64,000 nucleotides of DNA from Pseudomonas asiatica (GTDB lineage: Bacteria > Pseudomonadota > Gammaproteobacteria > Pseudomonadales > Pseudomonadaceae), in contig NZ_BLJF01000003.1 in NCBI RefSeq assembly GCF_009932335.1, positions 1,021,001-1,085,000 of the forward strand, given 5' to 3'. A program made the position numbers and the translations under genes. Every line of letters starts with the position of its first letter. The stretch's first letter is position 1. Of the stretch, positions 52,522 through 63,292 are shown in pieces. The notes beneath the pieces are model-generated. The model ran no database searches and had not been told where the DNA came from. It worked only from the letters and a program-made list of their open reading frames with translations.

Positions 52522-54843
52522 ATGACCCGAACTCGAAATCCCCGTACCCCTCAGAAACGCCCGACCGGCCGCTCCCGCGCCTGGCTGGGCTGGGCTTTGA
52601 AGCTCAGCCTGGTCGGCCTGGTGATAGTCGCCGGCTTCGCGGTTTACCTCGATGCCGTTGTCCAGGAAAAGTTTTCCGGCAAGCGCTGGACCATCCCGGC
52701 CAAGGTGTATGCCCGGCCGCTGGAGCTGTTCACCGGCCAGAAACTGAGCAAGAACGACTTCCTCACCGAGCTGGACGCGCTCGGCTACCGGCGTGAAAGC
52801 GCGGCCAACGGCCCGGGAGCGGCGTCAGTCAACGGCAACACCGTCGAGCTCAATACCCGTGGCTTCCAGTTCTACGAGGGCATGGAGCCGGCGCAGTTCG
52901 TGCGTGTGCGCTTCTCCGGCGATTACGTGGCGGGCCTTTCCGGCGCCAACGGCAAGACGCTTGACGTAGTGCGCCTGGAGCCGCTGATGATCGGCGGCAT
53001 CTACCCGAAAAACCTCGAAGACCGCATCCTGATCAAGATCGACCAGGTACCGCCCTACCTGCTCGAAACTCTGGTGGCGACGGAAGACCGCGATTTCTAC
53101 AGCCACTTCGGGGTGTCGCCCAAGTCCATCGCCCGAGCCATGTGGGTCAATACCTCGGCAGGTTCCATGCGCCAGGGTGGCAGCACCCTGACCCAGCAGT
53201 TGGTGAAGAACTTCTACCTCACCAGCGAGCGCAGCCTCAGCCGCAAGCTGACCGAGGCGATGATGGCTGTGTTGCTGGAGCTGCACTACGACAAGCGCGA
53301 GATCCTCGAGGCCTACCTCAACGAGGTGTTCGTCGGCCAGGATGGTCAGCGTGCAGTGCACGGCTTCGGCCTCGCCAGCCAGTTCTTCTTCAGCCAACCG
53401 CTGTCGGAGCTGAAATTGCACCAGATCGCTCTGCTGGTGGGTATGGTCAAGGGGCCGTCCTACTACAACCCGCGTCGCTATCCGGACCGCGCCCTGGCCC
53501 GCCGCAACCTGGTGCTCGACCTGGTGGCCGAGCAGGGCGTGGCCAGCCAGGCAGAAGTCGATGCAGCGAAGAAGATGCCGCTGGGCGTGACCAAGCGCGG
53601 CAGCCTGGCAGACAGCTCGTTCCCGGCCTTCCTCGACCTGGTCAAGCGTCAGCTGCGCCAGGACTACCGCGATGAAGACTTGACCGAAGAAGGGCTGCGC
53701 ATCTTCACCAGCTTCGACCCGATCCTGCAGATGAAGGCCGAAACCTCGATGAGCGAGACCTTCAAGCGCCTCGCGGGGCGCAAGGGGGCGGACGAGGTTG
53801 AGTCGGCGATGGTCGTGACCAATCCGGAAACCGGTGAGGTGCAGGCGCTGATCGGCAGCCGCCAGGCCGGCTTTGCCGGCTTCAACCGCGCCATTGATGC
53901 CGTGCGGCCGATCGGTTCGCTGGTCAAGCCGGCGGTGTACCTGACCGCGCTGGAACAACCGACCAAGTACACCTTGACCAGTTGGGTGCAGGACGAGCCG
54001 TTCTCGGTCAAAGGTGCCGACGGCCAGGTCTGGCGCCCGCAGAACTACGATCGTCGCCCGCATGGCACCATCTACCTGTACCAGGGGCTGGCCAACTCCT
54101 ACAACCTGTCGACTGCCAAGATCGGCCTGGAAGTGGGTGTGCCCAACGTGATCAAGACCATTGGCCGGCTGGGAGTGAACGTTGACTGGCCAGCCTTCCC
54201 GGCCATGCTGCTGGGTGCCGGCGGCATGTCGCCAATGCAGGTCGCGACGATGTACCAGACCATCGCCAACGGCGGCTTCAATACCCCGATGCGCGGTATC
54301 CGCAGCGTGCTCACCGCCGAGGGCGAGCCGCTAAAACGCTACCCGTTCCAGATCCAGCAAACCTTCGACCCGGGGGCTATCTACCTGGTGCAGAACGCCA
54401 TGCAGCGGGTGATGCGCGAAGGCACCGGCCGCTCGGTGTACAACACTTTGCCGCGCAATCTCACCCTGGCGGGCAAGACCGGTACCAGTAACGATTCGCG
54501 CGACAGCTGGTTCTCCGGGTTCAGTCAGGACCTGCTGGCCGTGGTATGGATGGGTCGTGACGACAACGGCAAGACGCCATTTACTGGTGCCACCGGCGCC
54601 CTGCAGGTGTGGACCAGCTTCATGAAGAAGGCCGACCCGCTGCCGCTGGACATGCCGCAACCGGACAACGTGGTGCAGGCCTGGATTGACCCGTACAGCG
54701 GCCATGGGTCTGATGGCAGCTGTCCGGGAGCGGTGCAGATGCCGTATATTCGCGGGAGTGAACCGCCCGCCGGCGCGACCTGTGGCGGCGAGCAGGATCC
54801 AGTTGAATCGGTCATGGACTGGGTCAAGGGCTGGATGAATTAA
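52522..54843 (+). CDS. mrcB: Penicillin-binding protein 1B
   Basis: 773 aa bifunctional class A PBP (ponB). One N-terminal membrane helix (LSLVGLVIVAGFAVYL), UB2H region, glycosyltransferase with VATEDRDFYSHFGVSP and RQGGSTLTQQLVKN, transpeptidase with SxxK (IGSLVKP), SxN (ANSYNLS) and KTGT (LAGKTGTSND). Polymerises and crosslinks peptidoglycan. Followed 27 nt later by its lipoprotein activator gene. Confidence 0.96.
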   Translation: MTRTRNPRTPQKRPTGRSRAWLGWALKLSLVGLVIVAGFAVYLDAVVQEKFSGKRWTIPAKVYARPLELFTGQKLSKNDFLTELDALGYRRESAANGPGAASVNGNTVELNTRGFQFYEGMEPAQFVRVRFSGDYVAGLSGANGKTLDVVRLEPLMIGGIYPKNLEDRILIKIDQVPPYLLETLVATEDRDFYSHFGVSPKSIARAMWVNTSAGSMRQGGSTLTQQLVKNFYLTSERSLSRKLTEAMMAVLLELHYDKREILEAYLNEVFVGQDGQRAVHGFGLASQFFFSQPLSELKLHQIALLVGMVKGPSYYNPRRYPDRALARRNLVLDLVAEQGVASQAEVDAAKKMPLGVTKRGSLADSSFPAFLDLVKRQLRQDYRDEDLTEEGLRIFTSFDPILQMKAETSMSETFKRLAGRKGADEVESAMVVTNPETGEVQALIGSRQAGFAGFNRAIDAVRPIGSLVKPAVYLTALEQPTKYTLTSWVQDEPFSVKGADGQVWRPQNYDRRPHGTIYLYQGLANSYNLSTAKIGLEVGVPNVIKTIGRLGVNVDWPAFPAMLLGAGGMSPMQVATMYQTIANGGFNTPMRGIRSVLTAEGEPLKRYPFQIQQTFDPGAIYLVQNAMQRVMREGTGRSVYNTLPRNLTLAGKTGTSNDSRDSWFSGFSQDLLAVVWMGRDDNGKTPFTGATGALQVWTSFMKKADPLPLDMPQPDNVVQAWIDPYSGHGSDGSCPGAVQMPYIRGSEPPAGATCGGEQDPVESVMDWVKGWMN

Positions 54844-54870
54844 GCACAGGCTGCATTGATGAGGTGTGAC

Positions 54871-55677
54871 GTGAACAAGTGGCTGTTTCCTGCCGTGACG
54901 GCGCTGGCTGTGCTCCAGGGGTGCGCCAGCGTCCCGCGCGGCAATATTCCGGTGGTCGACTCGAGCACCCGGGTGTCCAACAGCGAACGCGTGACGGCCA
55001 ATCGCTCTGCGGGTGGCTATAACGCAGGTACCGCGCAGGCTCAAACGCTGCCTGAAGACTCCGGCGTGACCGTGATGATCCCACAGGGCGCTGGCGCTTC
55101 GGGCATCCAGACGTTCCCGGCGGCCAATGGCGCGGCGCCAATCAGCACCTCGCCGATTACCCCGGGGCCGATCACCCCAGGCCCAATTACCACTGGTCCG
55201 GTCACTTCGGCACCAATGACCACCAATCCAAACCCGATCGCCGACGAACCCTTCGACATCGCGGCTATGAACAGCGCCCCGCAAAGCACCAGCGCGCCAA
55301 CCGGTATTCCGCGTAGCGGTGCTGCTACCGGTGGCCTGTCGGCCGACGAGCAGCTGGACGGCCCGGTGCTGGCGCTGCTGACCACCGCGAAGACCCAGCA
55401 GGGCAGCGGTGACTTCAACGGTGCCGCATCGAGCCTGGAGCGTGCTCAGCGCATTGCCCCGCGCGAGCCACAGGTACTGTACCGTCTGGCCCAGGTACGC
55501 CTGTCGCAAGGTGATGCACCGCAGGCCGAGCAGTTGGCGCGTCGTGCTTTGACTTACGCCAACGGCCGCCCGAGCCTGCAGGCCGAGCTGTGGAACACCA
55601 TCGCCCAGGCCCGCGAGAAGCAGGGTGACAGCGCTGGTGCCGCACTGGCCCGGCAAAAGGCACGGGTCAATTCGTGA
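54871..55677 (+). CDS. lpoP: Outer-membrane lipoprotein activator of PBP1b, TPR-containing
   Basis: 268 aa. Signal peptide with lipobox VLQGC (Cys ~17). A long disordered Thr/Pro-rich stretch with repeated ITPG units (residues ~90-130), long enough to span the periplasm, then TPR-like helices (GDFNGAASSLERAQRIAP, VLYRLAQVRLSQGDAPQAEQ). Same position and build as LpoP, the Pseudomonas activator of PBP1b. GTG 54871 with GAGG at 7 nt is preferred to upstream TTG/ATG. Overlaps the next gene by 1 nt. Confidence 0.88.
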   Translation: MNKWLFPAVTALAVLQGCASVPRGNIPVVDSSTRVSNSERVTANRSAGGYNAGTAQAQTLPEDSGVTVMIPQGAGASGIQTFPAANGAAPISTSPITPGPITPGPITTGPVTSAPMTTNPNPIADEPFDIAAMNSAPQSTSAPTGIPRSGAATGGLSADEQLDGPVLALLTTAKTQQGSGDFNGAASSLERAQRIAPREPQVLYRLAQVRLSQGDAPQAEQLARRALTYANGRPSLQAELWNTIAQAREKQGDSAGAALARQKARVNS

Positions 55678-56009
55678 TGATCGAGCAGCGCATTCTGGAT
55701 GTTGCCGACCACCTGCTGCTGATCGAACGAGAGCTGCAGGTGCAAGGCTGGTGGGATGACGAGCCGCCAAGCGATGAGGCACTGGCCAGCACGGTGCCTT
55801 TCGCAGTCGATACCCTCAGTTTCGAGCAGTGGCTCCAATGGATCTTCCTGCCGCGGATGAAGATCATTATCGAGCTGGGCCACCCGCTGCCTAGTGCGTC
55901 CGGCATCCTGGTAATGGCTGAAACGGTATTTACCGACCGGCCAGAGCAAAGTCGTGAGCTACGCCGCCTGTTGGCAGCATTTGACCAATTGATTGCTCCT
56001 TCCGCCTGA
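55677..56009 (+). CDS. YqcC family protein
   Basis: 110 aa, all-alpha, DUF446/YqcC-like: DVADHLLLIERELQVQGWWD, PFAVDTLSFEQWLQWIFLPRM, and LLAAFDQLI. In enterics yqcC neighbours truC; function unknown, possibly RNA-modification related. ATG overlaps the lpoP stop (TGATG), making mrcB-lpoP-yqcC one likely operon closed by a terminator. Confidence 0.85.
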   Translation: MIEQRILDVADHLLLIERELQVQGWWDDEPPSDEALASTVPFAVDTLSFEQWLQWIFLPRMKIIIELGHPLPSASGILVMAETVFTDRPEQSRELRRLLAAFDQLIAPSA

Positions 56010-56029
56010 TTTCTTCAGTTTTTCCTTCA

Positions 56030-56057
56030 AGGGCCGCAGATTGTGGCCCTTTTTTGT
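56030..56057 (+). terminator. Intrinsic terminator after yqcC
   Basis: AGGGCC-GCAGATTGT-GGCCCT followed by TTTTT. Confidence 0.82.
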
Positions 56058-56140
56058 GGAAATCTTATTTATTCTGCTGCTGAAGCGATTTTTAGTGGTG
56101 GCAGGGATTCATCTTGGGGAAAAATTGGCAATAATTTTTC

Positions 56141-56169
56141 TTGACTTGTTGGCGCCGAATCAGAAGAAT
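56141..56169 (+). promoter_or_regulatory. Candidate promoter for the ilv leader
   Basis: TTGACT (56141-56146), 17-nt spacer, AAGAAT (56164-56169), behind an A/T-rich stretch (GGCAATAATTTTTC). It would give a leader of about 240 nt before ilvI. Confidence 0.4.
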
Positions 56170-56417
56170 CCAATCTCCGCTGTAGAGGGACTGCCAGAAG
56201 CAGACCCGCTAAGCAGATCATGAGGCGCACACCCGCGCCGACCTGTTACACCCCGCAACGCGTTACCTCGCGCTGGGTGGGAAAACCCCGCAACACTCTG
56301 GGGCGCTCCCAATACTTGCTCAGTCAGTGCTGACGTTCGCTCATGCTCTGCTTGGCAGTAAACCTATTAAGACCCGTCCAGTGAGGGCGGTATTCTGGCG
56401 TTTTAGAGGTGAACAAC
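56170..56417 (+). other. Long untranslated leader of ilvI, unexplained
   Basis: 248 nt with no recognisable gene. Contains a 37-codon ORF from ATG 56220 (begins MRRTPAPTCYTPQRV, stop TGA) without a ribosome site and not rich in Val, Leu or Ile; stems such as CCCCGC-AACACTC-TGGGG (near 56286-56303) and GTCAG-TG-CTGAC (near 56323-56334); no terminator T-run. It could be a regulatory leader; I cannot assign a mechanism. Confidence 0.4.
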
Positions 56418-58142
56418 GTGGAGCTTTTATCTGGCGCTGAGATGGTCGTCCGCTTCTTGCGTGACGAAGGCGTTAAGCACATCTACGGGTACCCTGGTGG
56501 TGCTCTCCTGCATGTTTACGACGCGCTGTTCAAGGAACCGGAAGTCGAGCACATCCTGGTTCGTCATGAGCAGGCAGCTACCCATATGGCGGACGGCTAC
56601 GCCCGCGCCACCGGCAAGGCCGGCGTGGTGCTGGTAACCTCCGGCCCGGGCGCGACCAATGCCATTACCGGTATTGCCACCGCCTACATGGATTCGATTC
56701 CGATGGTCATCCTGTCCGGCCAGGTGCCTAGCACCATGGTGGGTACCGATGCCTTCCAGGAAACCGACATGATCGGTATTTCGCGGCCGATCGTGAAGCA
56801 CAGCTTCATGATCAAACATGCCAGCGAAATCCCCGAAGTTCTGAAAAAAGCTTTCTACCTGGCGCAATCCGGTCGCCCAGGTCCGGTCGTGGTCGACATT
56901 CCAAAAGATATGACCAACCCGGCCGAGAAGTTCGAATACGTCTATCCGAAAAAGGTCAAGCTGCGCTCCTATAGCCCAGCGGTACGCGGCCACTCCGGCC
57001 AGATCCGCAAGGCTGCAGAGATGCTGCTGGCGGCCAAGCGCCCGATCGTCTACTCCGGTGGCGGCGTGATCCTCGGTGGTGGCTCCGAAGCCCTGACCGA
57101 AATCGCCAAGTCGCTGAACCTGCCGGTCACCAATACCCTGATGGGGCTGGGTGGCTTCCCGGGTACCGACCGCCAGTTCCTCGGCATGCTCGGCATGCAC
57201 GGCAGCTTCACTGCCAACATGGCCATGCATCATGCCGACGTCATCTTCGCCGTCGGTGCCCGTTTCGACGACCGCGTGGTCAACGGCCCGGCCAAGTTCT
57301 GCCCGAATGCCAAGATCATCCATATCGACATCGACCCGGCCTCGATCTCCAAGATGATCAAGGCCGACGTGCCGATCGTCGGCCCGGTCGACAGCGTGCT
57401 CAGCGAAATGCTCGGCATCCTCAAGGAAATCGGCGAGCAGCCTGACAAGGCGGCGCTGGATGCCTGGTGGAAGCAGATCGACGAATGGCGTGGCAATGGC
57501 GAGCTGTTCCCTTACGACAAGGGTGACGGCAATGTCATCAAGCCGCAGAAAGTAATCGAGACCCTGTGCGAAGTGACCAATGGCGATGCCTTCGTCACCT
57601 CCGACGTGGGTCAGCACCAGATGTTCGCGGCGCAGTACTACCGCTTCAACAAGCCGAACCGCTGGATCAACTCCGGTGGCCTGGGCACCATGGGCTTCGG
57701 CTTCCCGGCGGCGATGGGCGTCAAGCTCAACTTCCCGGACCAGGACGTGGCCTGCGTGACCGGCGAAGGCAGCATCCAGATGAACATCCAGGAGCTGTCC
57801 ACCTGCATGCAGTACGGCCTGCCGGTGAAGATCGTCAACCTGAACAACGGTGTGTTGGGCATGGTCCGTCAGTGGCAGGACATGGCCTACAACGGTCGTC
57901 ACTCGCACTCGTACGTCGAGTCGCTGCCTGACTTCATCAAGCTGGCCGAGGCCTATGGCCATGTGGGTATCCGCATCACCAGCCTGAAGGACCTCAAGCC
58001 GAAGCTGGAAGAAGCGTTTGCGATGAAGGACCGCCTGGTGTTCATCGACATCGCGGTTGACCGCAGTGAGCACGTCTATCCGATGCAGATCAAGGATGGC
58101 TCGATGCGTGACATGTGGCTGAGCAAGACGGAGCGTACCTGA
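56418..58142 (+). CDS. ilvI: Acetolactate synthase large subunit
   Basis: 574-aa ThDP- and FAD-dependent enzyme; first common step of valine/leucine/isoleucine synthesis. ThDP Glu in [18 protein letters not shown]-region [13 protein letters not shown], ThDP motif [14 protein letters not shown]...[17 protein letters not shown] 56418 ([11 protein letters not shown]) sits 6 nt after AGAGGTG, whose own GTG (56409) is in frame but would lack a site. Operon with ilvH and ilvC. Confidence 0.95.
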   Translation: MELLSGAEMVVRFLRDEGVKHIYGYPGGALLHVYDALFKEPEVEHILVRHEQAATHMADGYARATGKAGVVLVTSGPGATNAITGIATAYMDSIPMVILSGQVPSTMVGTDAFQETDMIGISRPIVKHSFMIKHASEIPEVLKKAFYLAQSGRPGPVVVDIPKDMTNPAEKFEYVYPKKVKLRSYSPAVRGHSGQIRKAAEMLLAAKRPIVYSGGGVILGGGSEALTEIAKSLNLPVTNTLMGLGGFPGTDRQFLGMLGMHGSFTANMAMHHADVIFAVGARFDDRVVNGPAKFCPNAKIIHIDIDPASISKMIKADVPIVGPVDSVLSEMLGILKEIGEQPDKAALDAWWKQIDEWRGNGELFPYDKGDGNVIKPQKVIETLCEVTNGDAFVTSDVGQHQMFAAQYYRFNKPNRWINSGGLGTMGFGFPAAMGVKLNFPDQDVACVTGEGSIQMNIQELSTCMQYGLPVKIVNLNNGVLGMVRQWQDMAYNGRHSHSYVESLPDFIKLAEAYGHVGIRITSLKDLKPKLEEAFAMKDRLVFIDIAVDRSEHVYPMQIKDGSMRDMWLSKTERT

Positions 58143-58143
58143 T

Positions 58144-58635
58144 ATGCGGCACATCATCTCCCTGCTGCTGGAAAACGAACCAGGTGCGTTGTCCCGCGTG
58201 GTCGGCCTGTTCTCCCAGCGTAACTACAACATTGAAAGCCTGACCGTGGCGCCGACCGAAGACCCGACCCTGTCGCGTCTGACGCTGACCACCGTTGGCC
58301 ATGACGAAGTGATCGAACAGATCACCAAGAACCTGAACAAGCTGGTCGAAGTGGTCAAGCTCGTCGACCTGTCGGAAAGCGCTCACATCGAGCGTGAACT
58401 GATGCTGGTCAAGGTCAAGGCCACCGGTGCCCAGCGCGCCGAGATCAAACGCACCACGGATATCTTCCGTGGCCAGATCGTCGATGTGACTGCCAGCGTG
58501 TACACCGTGCAGCTGAGCGGCACCAGCGACAAACTGGACAGCTTCATCCAGGCGATCGGCACTGCATCGATTCTCGAAACCGTGCGCAGCGGCGTTACCG
58601 GCATTGCCCGTGGCGACAAAGTGCTCAGCATCTGA
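58144..58635 (+). CDS. ilvH: Acetolactate synthase small (regulatory) subunit
   Basis: 163 aa. N-terminal ACT domain (ISLLLENEPGALSRVVGLFSQ, RNYNIESLTVAPTEDP) that binds valine for feedback inhibition, then the ALS small-subunit C-domain. Begins 1 nt after ilvI. Confidence 0.96.
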   Translation: MRHIISLLLENEPGALSRVVGLFSQRNYNIESLTVAPTEDPTLSRLTLTTVGHDEVIEQITKNLNKLVEVVKLVDLSESAHIERELMLVKVKATGAQRAEIKRTTDIFRGQIVDVTASVYTVQLSGTSDKLDSFIQAIGTASILETVRSGVTGIARGDKVLSI

Positions 58636-58646
58636 ATTCAAATTAG

Positions 58647-59705
<1,059 letters not shown>

Positions 59706-59721
59706 GTCTTATCGAAAGATG

Positions 59722-59748
59722 AAAAACGCGGCTTCGGCCGCGTTTTTT
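59722..59748 (+). terminator. Intrinsic terminator after ilvC
   Basis: AAAACGCGGC-TTCG-GCCGCGTTTTTT; ends the ilvIHC transcript. Confidence 0.93.
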
Positions 59749-59855
59749 CGTTCTGACAGTCAGCTTCTGGTATAAAGCAGACCAGTGGCCTGCCGTCAGA
59801 ACCTGTTTTGCAGGTCCGTGTCGAACATTTTCCATCCTGTTGCAAGGTACCCTCC

Positions 59856-60707
59856 ATGAGCGAACGTCCCGAAGAGCCGAACAAGCCCTCCGACGCCGAA
59901 AGCCTGCTACCTGTCGATGAGCACGTTGAAGAAGGGCATGACGCCGAAGGGCGCAAGGTACGCCATCGTGGCATCTACCTGCTGCCCAACCTGTTTACCA
60001 CCGCCAACCTGTTTGCCGGTTTCTATTCCATCATCAGCTCGATGAGCGCGCAGAGCGCCCTGAGCGCCGGTGACCCTCGCGAGGCGAGCAAGTACTTTGC
60101 CTTCGCTGCGATCGCCATCTTCGTGGCCATGGTGCTCGACGGCCTGGATGGTCGTGTCGCGCGCATGACCAACACACAGAGCGCCTTTGGTGCCGAGTAC
60201 GACTCACTGTCGGACATGGTTGCCTTTGGTGTCGCTCCGGCCTTGCTGGCCTTTGGCTGGGCGCTGGGCGACATGGGCAAGGTTGGCTGGATGGTTGCCT
60301 TCATCTATGTGGCCGGTGCAGCACTGCGCCTGGCACGCTTCAATACCCAGGTCGGCACCGCCGACAAGCGCTACTTCATCGGCCTTGCCAGTCCTGCTGC
60401 TGCGGGTGTGGTCGCGGGTACCGTGTGGGCGTTCAGCGACTACGGCATCCAGGGCTCCAAGCTGTCGTTCCTGGTGGCGCTGCTGGTGGCTGCTGCCGGC
60501 ATGCTGATGGTCAGCAACATCAAGTACAACAGCTTCAAGGAGCTGGACCTGAAGGGGCGTGTGCCGTTCGTGGCTATCCTGGCCGTGGTGCTGGTGTTTG
60601 CCGTGGTGTTCAGCGACCCGCCGCGTATCCTGCTGCTGATCTTCCTCGCCTATGCGGCTTCGGGCCCGATTCAGTTCCTGCTGAAGTCACGCCGTCGCAA
60701 AGCGTGA
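59856..60707 (+). CDS. pssA: CDP-diacylglycerol-serine O-phosphatidyltransferase
   Basis: 283 aa integral-membrane enzyme making phosphatidylserine, precursor of phosphatidylethanolamine. CDP-alcohol phosphatidyltransferase motif DGLDGRVARMTNTQSAFG...DSLSD (near residue 90); a hydrophilic N-terminus of ~50 residues and six to eight membrane helices. ATG 59856 (MSERPEEPN) chosen over an in-frame start 16 codons upstream lying against the promoter region. Confidence 0.94.
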   Translation: MSERPEEPNKPSDAESLLPVDEHVEEGHDAEGRKVRHRGIYLLPNLFTTANLFAGFYSIISSMSAQSALSAGDPREASKYFAFAAIAIFVAMVLDGLDGRVARMTNTQSAFGAEYDSLSDMVAFGVAPALLAFGWALGDMGKVGWMVAFIYVAGAALRLARFNTQVGTADKRYFIGLASPAAAGVVAGTVWAFSDYGIQGSKLSFLVALLVAAAGMLMVSNIKYNSFKELDLKGRVPFVAILAVVLVFAVVFSDPPRILLLIFLAYAASGPIQFLLKSRRRKA

Positions 60708-60786
60708 CAATCATTTAATGCTGGAATAACCCGCCGGCTCCATAGTCTTACTGGTACATCCGTTATCCAGTGCTGTGGAGCCGCTC

Positions 60787-61799
<1,013 letters not shown>

Positions 61800-61800
<1 letters not shown>

Positions 61801-62396
61801 TGCGTTACCCCTGGTTTCGTCTGGCCATTTTCATCGTGGGATGCCTGTTCCCAGTCTGGTGGTTGTATGAGGCGGCGATGAATGTGCTAGGGCCTGATCC
61901 CGGAAAGATCATGATGGACCGGCTTGGGCTCGGGGCGCTGACCTTCCTGCTGGTTACCTTGGGCATGACGCCGCTGCAGAAGCTGACGGGATGGTCGGGC
62001 TGGATCGTGGTGCGCCGGCAGTTGGGGTTGTGGGTGTTTGCCTATATCGTGCTGCACGTCCTGGCTTACCTGTTCTTCATCCTTGGGTTGGACTGGGGGC
62101 AGTTGGCGGTGGAGTTGCGCAAGCGGCCATACATAATTGTGGGTGCGCTTGGGTTTCTTGGATTGCTGGCCCTGGCGGTTACCTCGAATCGGTATAGCCA
62201 GCGGCGGTTGGGAGCGAGGTGGAAGAAGCTGCACCGGTTGGTGTATGTGATACTTGGGTTGGGTTTGCTGCATTTTCTGTGGATCGTGCGCTCGGATCTG
62301 CGGGAGTGGGCGATTTATGCGGTTATTGGGGCTGTGTTGATGGTGTTGCGGGTTCCTGCTGTTGCGCGGGTGCTGCCCAGGATTGGCCGGAGATAG
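61800..62396 (+). CDS. msrQ: Haem-binding membrane subunit MsrQ
   Basis: 198 aa (YedZ). Ferric-reductase-like domain with six hydrophobic helices and haem-ligand His in [22 protein letters not shown] and GLLHFLW. Feeds electrons from the respiratory chain to periplasmic MsrP. Start overlaps the msrP stop. The last part of the gene is G-rich with unusual codon choice (many TTG/GGG) compared with the neighbours. Confidence 0.94.
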
Positions 62397-62460
62397 GGGA
62401 GGGGCAAGGGCCTGTCTTGAGATGGCATTGCCTTTGAAATGTGCCTGCCTTGAGTTTTCT

Positions 62461-62735
62461 GGCGCCTGTGAGATCGAGCGCCGCCCGCGCGGCGCTTCGC
62501 AGCACAAGGCTGCTCCTACATCTGTTTCGGGCCAATTATTCCTGCGCCATTGGCGCGCGCACCCTGGGTGCATGGCAGGAGATTGATGAAGAGCAGCAGG
62601 CGCAACCTTCGATGTTGAATGGAACAGACAAGGCGGTCGCGCGCGCCAGGCACAGGAGAGACTGGCCCGAAACAGATGTAGGAGCAGCCTTGTGCTGCGA
62701 AGCGCCGCGCGGGCGGCGCTAGATCTCATAGGCGC
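62461..62735. repeat. Long inverted repeat upstream of the rRNA operon
   Basis: Arms of about 74 nt (62461-62534 and 62663-62735), near-perfect reverse complements, both containing the CGCAGCACAAGGCTGC / GCAGCCTTGTGCTGCG unit, an inner GGCCCGAAACAGAT/ATCTGTTTCGGGCC extension and an outer GCGCCGCCCGCGCGGCGC palindrome. The ~128-nt centre has no clear gene. Larger than the ordinary repeat pairs in this window. Confidence 0.8.
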
Positions 62736-62812
62736 AGAAGGTGTTGTGGCGAGCACCTGGTAGCCTTGATAAGGTCTTCGCCTGGAACATTTCAAATAAA
62801 TGAAATTAAAGG

Positions 62813-62840
62813 TTGACGCCCTCTCGAATCCCCTTATAAT
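62813..62840 (+). promoter_or_regulatory. rrn promoter P1
   Basis: TTGACG, 16-nt spacer, TATAAT, then GCGCCCC discriminator. An A/T-rich UP-like element (TTCAAATAAATGAAATTAAA) precedes it. About 450 nt upstream of 16S. Confidence 0.9.
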
Positions 62841-62956
62841 GCGCCCCACTTCCAGCGACATCGGAACGACAAACTTCTTGAAATTCAACAAGTTAGGTTG
62901 CTCAGAAAGAGTTGAAAGGGCTACGATCGAATGATCGGCAGCGGTTGAGATGATGG

Positions 62957-62984
62957 TTGACAGCGCTTCTAAACGCTGTATGAT
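62957..62984 (+). promoter_or_regulatory. rrn promoter P2
   Basis: TTGACA, 16-nt spacer, TATGAT, discriminator TCGCCTCCCGC. Confidence 0.8.
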
Positions 62985-63066
62985 TCGCCTCCCGCTACGA
63001 GAGATTGCGGTGAGTCAAGTGTTTGAAGCTAAACGAGTTTCTCGCAAAAAACTTCAAAATAAACGC

Positions 63067-63094
63067 TTGACAGCAAATGAGGAAAGCGTAGAAT
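63067..63094 (+). promoter_or_regulatory. rrn promoter P3
   Basis: TTGACA, 16-nt spacer, TAGAAT, discriminator GCGCGCC, preceded by an A-rich UP-like stretch (GCAAAAAACTTCAAAATAAA). Confidence 0.88.
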
Positions 63095-63130
63095 GCGCGC
63101 CTCGGTTGAGACGAAAGGCTCTTAACCAAA

Positions 63131-63143
63131 CGCTCTTTAACAA
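63131..63143 (+). promoter_or_regulatory. rrn boxA antitermination site
   Basis: CGCTCTTTAACAA matches the rRNA boxA consensus TGCTCTTTAACAA except the first base; binds NusB/NusE and lets polymerase pass rRNA terminators. Confidence 0.9.
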
Positions 63144-63292
63144 ATCGAATCAAGCAATTCGTGTGGGTGCTTGTGAGTACGGACTGATAGTCACAAAGAT
63201 TATCAGCATCACAAGTGGCCATGCGAGAAATCACATAGTCATTTGAGATTGCTGAGCCAAGTTTAGGGTTTCTTAAAAACCCAAGCAGTATT

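Noticed and set aside
55993..56223. 76-codon open frame after yqcC
   Set aside because: It begins inside yqcC and crosses the terminator and the candidate ilv promoter; the hydrophobic content comes from T-runs.
62441..62722. 93-codon open frame before rrn
   Set aside because: Almost entirely made of the long inverted repeat; similar frames appear in both arms by symmetry.
62950..63246. 98-codon open frame in the rrn leader
   Set aside because: Overlaps two rrn promoters and boxA; the region is transcribed as pre-rRNA.
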